Positions 33,014-42,900 are shown, counted from the stretch's first letter. The stretch: 64,000 nt of DNA from Microbacterium sp. STN6 (GCF_026410545.1 NZ_JAPMIT010000003.1:434001-498000); one strand, 5' to 3'. Notes: generated by a model not told the origin, from the sequence alone. Translations and numbers: made by a program.

Positions 33014-34096
33014 ATGGGCAAGAAGACCTCAGCACTCACCGAAGACTCGTCGATCGCGACGTGGCTCGAGCATCCGGTCGGGGGTCCGATCATCCGTGAG
33101 CTCCTCGCTCAGGCCGGCCAGGATGCCGACGTGCTGCGCCCGGTGAGGCGGCTCGCGATCAAGCGGCTCGTCACCATGAGCAAGGGCGCGTTCACCACCG
33201 AGATGGTCGACGAATTGGTGCGCCGCGCCGAGGCGGGTGAGGTGCCGGCATCATCCGGTGCCGCCGTGAACGCAAGCGACGCCAACGCCAGCGACGCCGA
33301 CGACATCGACGCCGAGACCACCCCCGACCCCGAGCCGTGGGTCGAGCGCATCACGCCGCAGCGGTTCGCGGGCAAGACGGTCATCGTCACGGGCGCCGGC
33401 TCCGGAATCGGCCGGGCCACCGCATCCCGAATCGCCCGCGAAGGCGGCCGTGTGATTGCCGTCGACATCTCGCGCGAGCGCCTCGATGAGTTCGTCGCCG
33501 AGCTGCCGGATGCCGCCATCACCCCCGTCGTCGCCGACATCACCGACGACGCTGCTCTTGCCCAGATCACGGATGCCGCAGGCCAACGCATCGACGGCCT
33601 CGCCAACATCGCCGGAATCATGGACGACATGACCCCCGTGCACGAGGTGACCGACGCGGTCTGGAACCGCGTCTTCGCCATCAACGTCACGGGAACCATG
33701 AAGCTCATGCGCGCCGTGGTGCCGTTCATGCTCGCGCAGGCGAGCGGCTCCATCGTGAACACCGCCTCTGAGGCCGCCCTGCGCGGCTCGGCTGCTGGCG
33801 CCGCCTACACTGCCTCAAAGCACGCGGTTGCGGGCCTCACCAAGAGCAGCGCCTTCATGTACGGGCCGAGTGGCATCCGCGTCAACGCGGTTGCGCCGGG
33901 CGCGACGATCACGAACATCGAGGCGCGCTTCGCGTCGAAGCTGGGCGAGCAGCGCGTGCGCGAGGCGATGGCGATTCTGCCGGATGCGGCCGAGGCCGAC
34001 GCGCTTGCCGCGTCGATCTCGTTCCTCCTCAGCGACGACGGCGTGAACATCAACGGCGTGATCCTGCCCTCCGACGGCGGCTGGTCGGCGGTCTGA
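33014..34096 (+). CDS. Short-chain dehydrogenase/reductase with N-terminal extension
   Basis: A 360-residue protein. Residues 1-105 are an extra domain not found in ordinary SDRs (about 250 residues): SIATWLEHPVGGPIIRELL, then a helical part and an acidic Asp/Ala linker. The SDR part has the NAD(P) motif TGAGSGIG (126-133), NIAG, and the catalytic set Ser252, Tyr265 and Lys269 (YTASK), so it should be active. It starts at ATG 33014 after AAGGAAAG. The substrate is unknown. The extension resembles small helical domains used for binding or oligomerisation. Confidence 0.88.
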   Translation: MGKKTSALTEDSSIATWLEHPVGGPIIRELLAQAGQDADVLRPVRRLAIKRLVTMSKGAFTTEMVDELVRRAEAGEVPASSGAAVNASDANASDADDIDAETTPDPEPWVERITPQRFAGKTVIVTGAGSGIGRATASRIAREGGRVIAVDISRERLDEFVAELPDAAITPVVADITDDAALAQITDAAGQRIDGLANIAGIMDDMTPVHEVTDAVWNRVFAINVTGTMKLMRAVVPFMLAQASGSIVNTASEAALRGSAAGAAYTASKHAVAGLTKSSAFMYGPSGIRVNAVAPGATITNIEARFASKLGEQRVREAMAILPDAAEADALAASISFLLSDDGVNINGVILPSDGGWSAV

Positions 34097-34311
34097 CCCG
34101 GTCGTTACGCTCCGAGAACGGGCGCGGTGCCAGTGTTTTCGCAGCTCGAGAACCGAAGGAGGCAGCGCGATTTCGGGGGGCGTAGCAGCAAAGAGTTTGT
34201 CCTCGCAAGGTAATCACGAGGAAAGCTCATAACGCGAGACGCAAGAGTTATCGTCGCTCAAACGAGCATTCGCCTGAAGCCTCTCGCCGGAGCACCTGAG
34301 CCCCGTGCTCG

Positions 34312-34542
34312 TCAGGGCTCGTGTCTGGTGGGAAATCTTGAGGCGGCACCTCGTATTCGCTCCCAGGTACCAGGGGCAGCCGGCGGAGCTTCGGTCGGTC
34401 GAGGCTTCAGCAAGCGTTTAAAGATCACGCGATCGCAGGAATCGCACTCGATGAGCTTCTCGTAAATAGATTTGCCTGTGCCATAGAACGGATTGGGCTT
34501 CTCCCAAGCCGAAGCCCCGCACCGGGGGCATGAAACGAACAC
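34312..34542 (-). CDS. Small zinc-ribbon protein, unknown function
   Basis: A 76-residue protein with two CxxC pairs, CPRCG at 5-9 and CDSCD about 24 residues later, the pattern of a zinc ribbon. The tail is basic and Pro-rich. It starts at GTG 34542 after GGGGAAA. It lies in a stretch of lower GC between the SDR gene and the restriction system, with nothing recognisable on either side (34097-34311 and 34543-34755 hold no supported gene). It could be a DNA- or RNA-binding accessory of the defence block, but nothing shows that. Confidence 0.6.
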   Translation of the reverse strand: MFVSCPRCGASAWEKPNPFYGTGKSIYEKLIECDSCDRVIFKRLLKPRPTEAPPAAPGTWERIRGAASRFPTRHEP

Positions 34543-34755
34543 GAAATTTCCCCAATCCCTACCACATCGACAACGAGGCTAACTAAGGGTTTCCCACCAA
34601 CCTAATCGGGAGGGGTGCGCATATGAGCGCAGGTTCGCAGCCTGCTCCGTCTAGCAGCTAGAGTCGTCGCGGAAAGTCGAGCAGTACCCCACGCGCTTCG
34701 ACGGTCCAGGTGATCGTCAAGCGATCACCGGGCACCCAGAGAAAGAGCCTCCTTC

Positions 34756-35115
34756 GTGACTTCCGAGACGTTTAGCGTTCTCATCGCGATCGATGACCCC
34801 GACCAGATGCGGCTTCTTTGCATCAGATTCCGACAGGCCAACTGCGATGTAAACGTCGTTGAGTCAAGGGCGTCCCTGGTCCGTGAGTGCGCCGAAGCGA
34901 CGTATGACCTCGTCGTGGTCGATGAGGCGCTGGAGGCGATCAACGGACCGTCAATGGAGGAATGCACCAGCGCACTTCGATCTCAACGCTTCCTCGCCAT
35001 GTGTTCTGACATGCCCCACTCAGCCCTCCGGGCCGACATCCCGGTTCTGCAACGACCGGTCACCAGGGAGGGCGTGGAGGACCTTCTCGAGAAGTGCCGC
35101 GTCATAAGCGAATAG
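34756..35115 (+). CDS. Receiver-like domain protein
   Basis: A 119-residue protein shaped like a lone response-regulator receiver domain: VLIAIDDPDQMRLL (acidic pocket), YDLVVVDEAL (the usual phosphorylation strand) and IPVLQRPVTREGVEDLL at the end. The conserved Lys before Pro is replaced by Arg, and the usual Thr/Ser position reads CSDMP, so normal phosphorylation signalling is doubtful. It starts at GTG 34756 with a weak ribosome site. It lies 120 bp before hsdM in the same direction, so it may be expressed with the restriction system. A link to defence is inference only. Confidence 0.6.
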   Translation: MTSETFSVLIAIDDPDQMRLLCIRFRQANCDVNVVESRASLVRECAEATYDLVVVDEALEAINGPSMEECTSALRSQRFLAMCSDMPHSALRADIPVLQRPVTREGVEDLLEKCRVISE

Positions 35116-35235
35116 TGCACGGCTCACTCCCTCAGGTCGCATGGCCTCGTAATGGGTGGGTGCGCCGCCCTGCCCCCCTTCACTAGGTTTGAACGTGCGC
35201 CGCTTCGGCGCCGCTTGCGCCTCGGGAGTACCGCT

Positions 35236-37194
35236 TTGAGTAACAACCACGCCACGTTCATCTGGTCCATCGCCGATCTGCTGCGCGGCAGCTTCAAGGC
35301 GCACCAGTACGGCGACATCATCCTTCCGTTCACCGTGCTGCGCCGCCTCGACGCGGTGCTGGCGCCCACGAAAGCGGCGGTGCTTGAAGCAGTAGCGGAT
35401 GCGCGCTCTCGCGACATCCCGGTTCGCCCGGCGCTGTTGCGCACCCAGGCGCACCACGAGTACTCGTTCTTCAACAGCAGCCGGTTCGACCTGCGCACCG
35501 CCCTCGGCGATGCGGACAACCTGGCCGAGAACCTGCTCGACTACGTGGCCGGCTTCTCCGAGAACGTGCGCGACATCTTTCAGAAGTACAAGATCGACGA
35601 CCGCATCGAGGAGCTCTCCGACGCGAACCTGCTCTTCCACATCACCCAGCGCTTCGCCGAGGTCGACCTCAGCCCGGCAAAGGTGCCGAACGAAGAGATG
35701 GGTCACATCTTCGAAGAGCTGATCCGCAAGTTCGCCGAGGCCTCGAACGAGACCGCCGGTGAGCACTTCACCCCGCGCGATGTCATCGAGCTGATGGTCG
35801 ACGTGCTGCTCACCCCCGATTCCGATGCCCTGTCGAAGCCGAACGTGGTGCGTTCCATTTACGACCCGACGGCGGGCACGGGCGGCATGCTCAGCGTGGG
35901 CGAAGACCACATTCGCGGCATGAACCCGACGGCCACGCTCACCCTCGCCGGGCAGGAGATCAACCCGCAGTCCTACGCTATCTGCAAGGCCGACATGACG
36001 GTGAAGGGCCAGTCAGTGGATGCGATTGTTTTCGGCGACACCCTTCTGAACGACGGTCACGCGGGGAGCACCTTCAATTACTGCCTGTCTAACCCGCCGT
36101 TCGGTGTCGATTGGAAGAAGCAGCAGAAGGCCGTGACCGAAGAGCACACCCTCCGCGGCTACGCCGGCCGGTTCGGCCCCGGCCTGCCTCGCGTCTCTGA
36201 CGGGTCGATGCTGTTCCTGCTGCACCTGATCAACAAGATGCGCCCCGCCGAAGAAGGCGGCAGCGGTGGCCGTGCGGGCATCGTGCTCAACGGAAGCCCC
36301 CTGTTCACGGGAGGTGCCGGCTCAGGCGAGTCGAACATCCGCAAATGGGTGCTCGAACGCGACCTGCTCGAGGCCATCATCGCCCTGCCGAACGACATGT
36401 TCTACAACACCGGCATCGCCACCTACATCTGGATTCTCACCACCAAGAAGTCGCCCGAGCGGGCCGGCAAGGTGCAGCTGATCGACGGGTCGAAGATGTT
36501 CCACAAGATGCGCAAGGGCCTCGGCTCCAAACGCAACGAACTCGGCGAGAGCGACATCGCCGAGATCGTGCGCCTCTACGGCGACTTCGAGCACGGCGGC
36601 ACATCGAAAATCTTCGCCAACGAGGATTTCTTCTACCGCACCATCACCGTCGAACGCCCCCTGCGCCTGAACTGGGCCCTCACTCCCGACCGCCTCGCCA
36701 CCGCCATCGCCCAGAAGCCCATCGCCAAGCTGGGCATCGACTGGACCGGGCTGGTTGAGCTTGTCGAAACCACCCCAGTCGACGTCACTACCGACGCCCG
36801 CGCCTTCACGAACGAGGTATCGCAGCTCCTGGCACACGCCACCATCACCCTCACCCCACCCCAACTCAAAACCTTCATCGCCGCCCTCTCCGCCAGCGAC
36901 GAAACCGCCCCCATCGTCACCAACGCAAAAGGCAACCCCGAAGCGGATGCCGCGCTGCGCGACACCGAGAACGTGCCCTGGAACGAGAACATCCGCACCT
37001 ACTTCGACCGCGAGGTCAAACCGTTCGCCCCAGACGCCTGGCTCGACGAAACCAAAACCAAAGAAGGATGCGAGATCCCCTTCACCCGCCACTTCTACGA
37101 ATACGTGCCCCCACGCTCACTCGAAGAAATCGACGCCGACCTCGAAGCAGTGCTCGGCCGCATCCGCGCCCGGCTCGAGCAGGTGAAGGCGTGA
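35236..37194 (+). CDS. hsdM: Type I restriction-modification system, methyltransferase subunit
   Basis: A 652-residue N6-adenine methyltransferase of the HsdM type. The N-terminal helical domain (FIWSIADLLRGSFKAHQYGDIILPFTVLRRLD) is followed by SAM motif I DPTAGTGG (210-217) and catalytic motif IV NPPF (286-289). I take TTG 35236 because GGGAG lies 7-8 nt before it and conserved sequence begins there; an ATG at 35152 would add 28 atypical residues. It overlaps hsdS by 4 bp. A 19-nt minimal REP-like palindrome is read in frame at 36753-36771. Confidence 0.95.
   Translation: MSNNHATFIWSIADLLRGSFKAHQYGDIILPFTVLRRLDAVLAPTKAAVLEAVADARSRDIPVRPALLRTQAHHEYSFFNSSRFDLRTALGDADNLAENLLDYVAGFSENVRDIFQKYKIDDRIEELSDANLLFHITQRFAEVDLSPAKVPNEEMGHIFEELIRKFAEASNETAGEHFTPRDVIELMVDVLLTPDSDALSKPNVVRSIYDPTAGTGGMLSVGEDHIRGMNPTATLTLAGQEINPQSYAICKADMTVKGQSVDAIVFGDTLLNDGHAGSTFNYCLSNPPFGVDWKKQQKAVTEEHTLRGYAGRFGPGLPRVSDGSMLFLLHLINKMRPAEEGGSGGRAGIVLNGSPLFTGGAGSGESNIRKWVLERDLLEAIIALPNDMFYNTGIATYIWILTTKKSPERAGKVQLIDGSKMFHKMRKGLGSKRNELGESDIAEIVRLYGDFEHGGTSKIFANEDFFYRTITVERPLRLNWALTPDRLATAIAQKPIAKLGIDWTGLVELVETTPVDVTTDARAFTNEVSQLLAHATITLTPPQLKTFIAALSASDETAPIVTNAKGNPEADAALRDTENVPWNENIRTYFDREVKPFAPDAWLDETKTKEGCEIPFTRHFYEYVPPRSLEEIDADLEAVLGRIRARLEQVKA
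36753..36771 (+). repeat. Minimal REP-like palindrome inside hsdM
   Basis: GGTTGAGCTTGTCGAAACC has the ends of the dispersed repeat (GGTTGAG...TCGAAACC) with only a tiny loop. It encodes VELVETT without disturbing the frame, in a C-terminal region of HsdM that tolerates variation. Confidence 0.6.
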
Positions 37195-38483
37195 GCGGCG
37201 ATATTCAGCCAGCGTTTCCGATGGCAACGCTTGGGCTAGTGACCGCCGGTATCACGGACGGCACGCACGGAACGTTCTCCCGAGTAGTCGACGGTGTTCC
37301 TCTCCTCAGCGCGAAGAACGTTAGAGACGGCGTGCTCGAAGTGGGAGAGGCCGAGAGCCTGATCTCGTACGAGGACCATAGGTCGATCACAGCGAACGGC
37401 TATCCGAAGCCGGGTGACGTTCTGCTGACGATCGTCGGATCAATTGGGCGTTCGGCGGTTTATAGGGAAAGCCGGTCGCTGTCATTCCAACGCAGTGTGT
37501 GCTTTATCAGGCCGAGAAGTCGGCTCAACTCGGATTTTCTGTCTTACCAGATCCAGTCCCGATTCTTCCAGGACCAGCTATCACTGAAGACTAAGGTCTC
37601 TGCGCAGCCCGGAATCTACTTGAGTGATGTCTCGTCGAGCGTGATATTTATCCCGCCGATCGAAGTCCAGCGATCGATCGTCCAATTTCTCGATCAGGAG
37701 ATAGCGGAGATCGTCGCGTTCATCGCGGATCAGGAAGAACTCATCGCGCTGCTCGCCGAGCGCCGTGTTGCGACCATCAGCCACGCGGTCACGAAGGGTC
37801 TCGACCCGAACGTGCCGATGAAGGACAGCGGTGTCGGGCACCTAAGTGCGGTGCCAGCAAATTGGCGCATTGCGGGGCTGGAGCGATTCGCCCGCTCGGC
37901 ATCTGGTGCTGGATTCCCTCATGAGTTTCAAGGAGACGGCCAGCACGAGATTCCCTTTTACAAGGTGAACGCGCTGGGGCGAGCTGATGCAGACGATGTC
38001 ATTCGATTCGTCGAGGACACCGTCACTCGCGATACAGCGAAACAGCTTCGCGCAACGATCTTTCCGGCAGGAACAACAGTGATTGCCAAGATTGGGGCCG
38101 CACTCCTTCTCGGACGAGTGCGAGCGATTTCGATGCCTTCGTGTATCGACAACAACATGATGGCCATCGAAGCTGCCCCTTCGGTCGATCCTTCCTTCTT
38201 GCGGTGCAACGTGCAGACAGTATCGTTCGAACCTCTCACGAATCCCGGAGCCGTGCCATCACTGAGCGACGCTAAGTTCATGTCATATCCTCTCGCCTGG
38301 CCCCCACTCGATGAGCAAAAGGCGATCGCTTCTGCGATTGCAGCTGAAACCGCGGAGATCGACGCGGCCATCGCTGATGCGCGTGAGGCGATTGCGTTGT
38401 CGCGGGAGCGGCGTGCTGCGCTGATTTCGGCGGCGGTGACGGGCAAGATCGACGTGCGTGACCGAGCGAGGGAGACGGCGTAG
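37191..38483 (+). CDS. hsdS: Type I restriction-modification system, specificity subunit
   Basis: A 430-residue HsdS with two target-recognition domains, each followed by a conserved helix: LDQEIAEIVAFIADQEELIALL at about 173-195, then LDEQKAIASAIAAETAEIDAAI near the C-terminus. Each domain should read one half of a bipartite DNA site. It starts at GTG 37191, overlapping the hsdM stop as GTGA, and ends 1 bp into hsdR. The recognition domains are clearly lower in GC and richer in A/T third positions than hsdM and hsdR, as expected for exchangeable modules. Confidence 0.93.
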   Translation: MSGDIQPAFPMATLGLVTAGITDGTHGTFSRVVDGVPLLSAKNVRDGVLEVGEAESLISYEDHRSITANGYPKPGDVLLTIVGSIGRSAVYRESRSLSFQRSVCFIRPRSRLNSDFLSYQIQSRFFQDQLSLKTKVSAQPGIYLSDVSSSVIFIPPIEVQRSIVQFLDQEIAEIVAFIADQEELIALLAERRVATISHAVTKGLDPNVPMKDSGVGHLSAVPANWRIAGLERFARSASGAGFPHEFQGDGQHEIPFYKVNALGRADADDVIRFVEDTVTRDTAKQLRATIFPAGTTVIAKIGAALLLGRVRAISMPSCIDNNMMAIEAAPSVDPSFLRCNVQTVSFEPLTNPGAVPSLSDAKFMSYPLAWPPLDEQKAIASAIAAETAEIDAAIADAREAIALSRERRAALISAAVTGKIDVRDRARETA

Positions 38484-41400
38484 TGGGTGTTCAGCATGAG
38501 GTCGCGTTCGAGGTCGAGATCTGCGAGTACCTGGCCGCGCACGGGTGGTTGTACTCCAAGAACGCTGAGGGCTACGACCGTGAGCTGGCCATGTTTCCCG
38601 CAGATCTCCTCGACTGGCTGCAGGAGACGCAGAGCGAGGAGCTTTCGAAGGTGGTCAAGCCTGAGGCACCTGCGCCGGCTCAGGCGCAGGCATCCGCTCG
38701 GTTGTTGCAAAGGGTGGCGAAGGTGCTGGCGACCGATCCGATCAACGGTGGTGGCACGCTGAATGCGTTGAAGAAGCCGGTGAACGTGACGCCGGCGCGG
38801 CTGTCGCTGTTCCAGGCGCGGCCGGCGACGGGGTTCAACCAGGCGGTCTCCGAGCGGTATGCGCAGAACCGGCTGCGGGTGATGCGGCAGGTGCCGTACT
38901 CGACGAAGAACGGCAACCGGCTCGACCTGGTGCTGTTCATCAACGGGCTGCCGGTGGCGACGGTGGAACTGAAGACCGACCTGACCCAGAACGCGCATGC
39001 CGCGCTGAAGCAGTACGCGCACGACCGGCTGCCGGCGGGTGAGCCGCTGCTGGAGTTCGGGCGGGGTGCGCTGGTGCATTTCGTGGTCTCGAACGAGCTG
39101 GTCTACATGACCACCAAGCTCGACGGGGCGAACACGCGGTTTCTGCCGTTCAATCGCGGGTATAGGAACGGTGCGGGTAACCCGCCGATCGAGGGCACGA
39201 GCCCGACCGCGTTCTTCTGGGAAGAGACGCTGCAACGGGACACGTGGCTGGATCTGATCGGGCGGTTTCTGCATTACCGGTTCGATGAGAAGACGGATGC
39301 GATCACGGGTAATAAGGGCTTTGCGGCATCCGTGCGGTTTCCGCGCTATCACCAGTGGCGTGCGGTCACCCGGCTCGAGCAGGCGGCCAGGGCTGAGGGT
39401 GCGGGCCACAACTACCTGATTCAGCACTCGGCGGGCTCGGGCAAGACCGACTCGATCGCGTGGACGGCGCACCGCATGGCGTCGCTGCACCGGGAGGACG
39501 GGTCGAAGGTGTTCGACGGCGTGCTCGTGATCTCGGACCGCACGGTGCTCGACGGGCAGCTGCAGCGGGCGGTGGAGCAGCTGGAGGCGAAGGCGGGAGT
39601 GTTCCAGGCGATCACCGCCGGCGGTTCCGGGTCGAAGTCGGCGCAGCTGGCCAAGGCGCTGCTGGCGAGCAAGCAGATTATCGGTGTCACGCTGCAGACG
39701 TTCCCGTTCGCACTGAAGGAGATCGAGAAGGATCACGGGCTGCGCGATCGCACGTATGCGGTGATCGCGGATGAGGCGCACTCGTCACAGTCGGGTGAAG
39801 CGGCCGCACTTTTGAAACAGGTGCTGACCGCATCCGGTATCGAGGAGACCGAGGGCCTGGACGTGGATGCCGAGGACGTGCTGGCGGATGTGATGGCGCG
39901 CAAGGTCGGCATCGGCACCATCTCGTTCTTCGCGTTCACGGCCACGCCGAAGGGCAAGACGATCGAGCTGTTCGGGCGCGAAGACCCCGCGACGGGCCTG
40001 AAGCGCGAGTTCGACCTGTACCCGATGAAGCAGGCCATACAAGAGGGCTTCATTCTCGACGTGCTGAAGAACTACGTCAGCTACGACCTCGCGTTCAAAA
40101 TCGCGCACGCCGCCAGTGCCGAGCCGGGAATTGAGGCCGACATCGAGGTGGATGTCGCCAAGGCCAACAGTGAGCTGATGCGGTGGGTGCGCCTGCACCC
40201 GCACAACATCGCCCAGAAGGTGCAGATCATCGTCGAGCACTTCAGGCAGAACGTGCGCACCGAGCTCGGCGGCCGGGCGAAGGCCATGATCGTCACCGGG
40301 TCCCGCAAGGAGGCCGTGCGCTACAAGCTCGCCGTCGACGCCTACCTGGCCGAGCACGGGCTCGCCGGCGAGATCGGGGCGCTCGTGGCGTTCTCGGGCG
40401 CCGTCACCGACCCGGGTTCGGGGCCTTCCGAATTCACCGAGCTGTCGATGAACCCGGGCCTGAAGGGTCGCGCGCTCGAGAAGGCGTTCGAGGGCGGCGA
40501 CTACCAGGTCATGATCGTGGCCGACAAGTTCCAGACCGGCTTCGACCAGCCGCTGCTGGTGGGCATGTATGTCGACAAGAAGCTCTCGGGCATCACCGCC
40601 GTGCAGACCCTGTCGCGGCTGAACCGGGTGATCCCGGGCAAAGAGAACACGTACGTGCTCGACTTCGTCAACGACCCGAACGAGATTCTGGAAGCGTTCC
40701 AGACGTACTACGAGGATGCCGAGCTGCAACAGGCATCCGACCCCGACATCATTCACGACATGCTCGCCAAGCTCGACGCCGCGCACATCATCGACGAGTA
40801 CGACGTCGACCAGGTCGTGAAGGCGTGGCTGAACGGCACCAGCCACAACCAGCTCTACTCACACATCAAAGCCTCACGCGACGTGTTCTGTGACAGGTGG
40901 CGCACCGCCATCGACGCCGGCGACGACCTCGAGAAGGGCCGCCTGGAAGAGTTCCGCGGCACCGTCAACGCGTTCGTGCGCACCTACGACTTCCTCTCGC
41001 AGATCATCGACTACGGCGACACCCGCATCGAGAAATGGGCCATCTTCCTACGCGTCTACCGCCGCACCATCGAGCGCGACGCCGACGACGGCTCCGTCAT
41101 CGTCACCGACGACATCGTCTTGACCCACTACCGGCTACGACGCCAGGAACAACGCAACCTCGCGCTCAGCGACGGCGCATCCGGTGAACTGACAGGCATC
41201 ACGGATGCCGGTTCCGGCCAGCCGCGCGAGCCCAAATACGGCCCCCTGCAGGCGGTCATAGACCAGATCAACCAACTTTTCGTCGGAAGCGGCGTGAGCG
41301 AGAAGGACCAGGTCGGCGTGGTCGAGGCAGTCACCCGCCACCTCGTGGAGAACCAGCGACTGCAGGCGGAGGCGATGGCGAACACGCCCGTCGACTTCTC

Positions 41401-41578
41401 CACCTCACCGACCATCGAGGCTGAACTCGAAGACATCGTCTACGCGGCCGCCGCCGGCAACAGCGGCGCCTTCAAGGCCCTGCTGCAGCTCGAGAGCCTG
41501 AAACCTCTCGTGCCGATCCTGATCGCCGCCGGCATCTACGAGCGCCTCCGCGACGAAGCCGAACGCGCCGCGCGGTAA
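38483..41578 (+). CDS. hsdR: Type I restriction-modification system, restriction subunit
   Basis: A 1031-residue motor and endonuclease subunit. The N-terminal part has the nuclease-type region with RLDLVLFINGLPVATVELKT, which resembles the PD-(D/E)xK core. Walker A is AGSGKT (317-322), Walker B is DEAH (430-433), and FTATPKGKT is helicase motif III. A C-terminal helical domain follows. It starts at GTG 38483, sharing one base with the hsdS stop (TAGTG). Length and motifs are complete and no frameshift is seen, so the system should be able to cut unmodified DNA. Confidence 0.95.
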   Translation: MGVQHEVAFEVEICEYLAAHGWLYSKNAEGYDRELAMFPADLLDWLQETQSEELSKVVKPEAPAPAQAQASARLLQRVAKVLATDPINGGGTLNALKKPVNVTPARLSLFQARPATGFNQAVSERYAQNRLRVMRQVPYSTKNGNRLDLVLFINGLPVATVELKTDLTQNAHAALKQYAHDRLPAGEPLLEFGRGALVHFVVSNELVYMTTKLDGANTRFLPFNRGYRNGAGNPPIEGTSPTAFFWEETLQRDTWLDLIGRFLHYRFDEKTDAITGNKGFAASVRFPRYHQWRAVTRLEQAARAEGAGHNYLIQHSAGSGKTDSIAWTAHRMASLHREDGSKVFDGVLVISDRTVLDGQLQRAVEQLEAKAGVFQAITAGGSGSKSAQLAKALLASKQIIGVTLQTFPFALKEIEKDHGLRDRTYAVIADEAHSSQSGEAAALLKQVLTASGIEETEGLDVDAEDVLADVMARKVGIGTISFFAFTATPKGKTIELFGREDPATGLKREFDLYPMKQAIQEGFILDVLKNYVSYDLAFKIAHAASAEPGIEADIEVDVAKANSELMRWVRLHPHNIAQKVQIIVEHFRQNVRTELGGRAKAMIVTGSRKEAVRYKLAVDAYLAEHGLAGEIGALVAFSGAVTDPGSGPSEFTELSMNPGLKGRALEKAFEGGDYQVMIVADKFQTGFDQPLLVGMYVDKKLSGITAVQTLSRLNRVIPGKENTYVLDFVNDPNEILEAFQTYYEDAELQQASDPDIIHDMLAKLDAAHIIDEYDVDQVVKAWLNGTSHNQLYSHIKASRDVFCDRWRTAIDAGDDLEKGRLEEFRGTVNAFVRTYDFLSQIIDYGDTRIEKWAIFLRVYRRTIERDADDGSVIVTDDIVLTHYRLRRQEQRNLALSDGASGELTGITDAGSGQPREPKYGPLQAVIDQINQLFVGSGVSEKDQVGVVEAVTRHLVENQRLQAEAMANTPVDFSTSPTIEAELEDIVYAAAAGNSGAFKALLQLESLKPLVPILIAAGIYERLRDEAERAAR

Positions 41579-41743
41579 AGCTCGCCCGTGTTCGCAGACG
41601 ATTGCGTGCCAGGTAAGGAGAGCAGAGAAGTCGCTACCGGCATGGCGTCGGCGGTCGCCTCTAGACTGGGCGTCAACCGAGTGGCTCAGTCCCCGACCAT
41701 TTGGGGGGTCGCTAGCCTTGAAGTCCGCCGGAGGAGGTTTGTC

Positions 41744-42409
41744 GTGGATGAGCTCAATCTGACGCCTCTCTATACGCAGAGCGAGGCGGCTGGCATTCTG
41801 AGCCTCCCTCAGTCGACTTTCAACCACTGGGCGAGTGGCTATACGACGACATCGGGAAACGCGAAGCCCCCGTTCGTTACCATCGAGCGTCCTGGGCGCG
41901 GCTACACCGTGCCCTTCATCGGTCTCGCCGAGGCATGGATCGTGCGCGCCTTTACAAGAGCGGGGGTGCCGGTGTCGCGTATCCGGCCGGCGCTGGAACA
42001 GCTTCGTACGCAGATCGGAATCGAGCATGCACTCGCGAGTGACAAGCTGAATACCGATGGGGCGGAGATTCTCTGGGACCTGCGCCAGACCGATGCTGCA
42101 TTCGACGACAATCGGCTTGTCGTCGTTCGCAATGGGCAGGCGGCATTCGGCGAAATTGTCCGGGCGCACCTGAAGCAGGTGAACTACAGAGACGGGTTCA
42201 TTGGGCAAGTGCGCATTCCACGAGCGCATGGTGCGGAATACACTGTCGACCCGCAAATAAATTTCGGCCAGCCGACCCTCAGCGCATACGGTGTTCGAGT
42301 CGTGGATGTGCTCGGTCGCATCGCTGCGGGCGAGACGATTCAGGACGTGGCCGCCGACTACGACATGCCCGCCTCGACCGTCGAGAACCTCGCACTCGCA
42401 GCGGCATAG
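41744..42409 (+). CDS. VapB45-type antitoxin (DUF433 protein)
   Basis: A 221-residue protein whose first part resembles an MerR-like or helix-turn-helix domain (YTQSEAAGILSLPQSTFNHWA) and whose last 55 residues are a DUF433 domain (GVRVVDVLGRIAAGETIQDVAADY). This matches antitoxins of the VapB45 type. I take GTG 41744 because GAGGAGG lies 6 nt upstream; the frame is open back to 41588, but that part looks non-coding. It is followed 9 bp later by the toxin gene, and it should bind the toxin and repress the operon. Confidence 0.82.
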   Translation: MDELNLTPLYTQSEAAGILSLPQSTFNHWASGYTTTSGNAKPPFVTIERPGRGYTVPFIGLAEAWIVRAFTRAGVPVSRIRPALEQLRTQIGIEHALASDKLNTDGAEILWDLRQTDAAFDDNRLVVVRNGQAAFGEIVRAHLKQVNYRDGFIGQVRIPRAHGAEYTVDPQINFGQPTLSAYGVRVVDVLGRIAAGETIQDVAADYDMPASTVENLALAAA

Positions 42410-42418
42410 AGCATCGAC

Positions 42419-42823
42419 ATGGCGGACCTGCGGTTCTTCTTAGACCGCAGCCTCGGCGATCATGAGGTGCCCAAGGCGCTCCGCAGTTACGGCTGGGCGG
42501 TGGTAAGCATGCGTGAACGATACGGCTCGATCACCGCGCAGGCGCTCGCCGATATCGACTGGATCCGCGACGCGACCGGTGAAGGCGAAGTACTACTGAC
42601 CGGCGATAAGGCAATTGCGAAGCGCCCGCTTGAGGCTCGGGCGGTCGTCGCGGCCGCAGCCCGCGTCTTTGCACTAGGCACTAATCAGCTCACAGGGCCG
42701 CAGAAAGCGCAGCGCTTGCTCAGTCACGAGAACGCAATTGTTCGGCGTTCATTGACGCAAGCGGGCCCGTACGTCGTCAGCGTCAGCGAGCGAGGCCTGG
42801 TGACGCTCAAACTGTTTAGCTAG
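42419..42823 (+). CDS. VapC45-type PIN-like toxin
   Basis: A 134-residue protein with the layout of the VapC45 PIN-like family: an N-terminal strand with Asp (LRFFLDRSLGDHEVPKALRS), a middle WIRDATGEGEVLLTGDK with further acidic residues, and a C-terminal beta hairpin (YVVSVSERGLVTLKL). Such proteins are RNases held by the VapB45 antitoxin. ATG 42419 follows the antitoxin stop by 9 bp. The pair lies directly after a restriction system, where toxin-antitoxin genes often stabilise the block. Confidence 0.8.
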   Translation: MADLRFFLDRSLGDHEVPKALRSYGWAVVSMRERYGSITAQALADIDWIRDATGEGEVLLTGDKAIAKRPLEARAVVAAAARVFALGTNQLTGPQKAQRLLSHENAIVRRSLTQAGPYVVSVSERGLVTLKLFS

Positions 42824-42900
42824 CCGGGATTGTTGGTGGACACCCGATGAGACGAGTCCCTCAAGTGCGAGACCTCTCAACGCCCTGACACATCACAGAG

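Noticed and set aside
34097-34200. Copy of the tRNA-Gly end as an island attachment site
   Set aside because: I looked for the 3' end of the tRNA near the left edge of the defence block and saw no match of useful length.
42824-42900. Hammerhead-like or other small RNA next to the tRNA
   Set aside because: A GATGAG-ACGAG stretch caught the eye, but the other conserved core bases and stems are missing.
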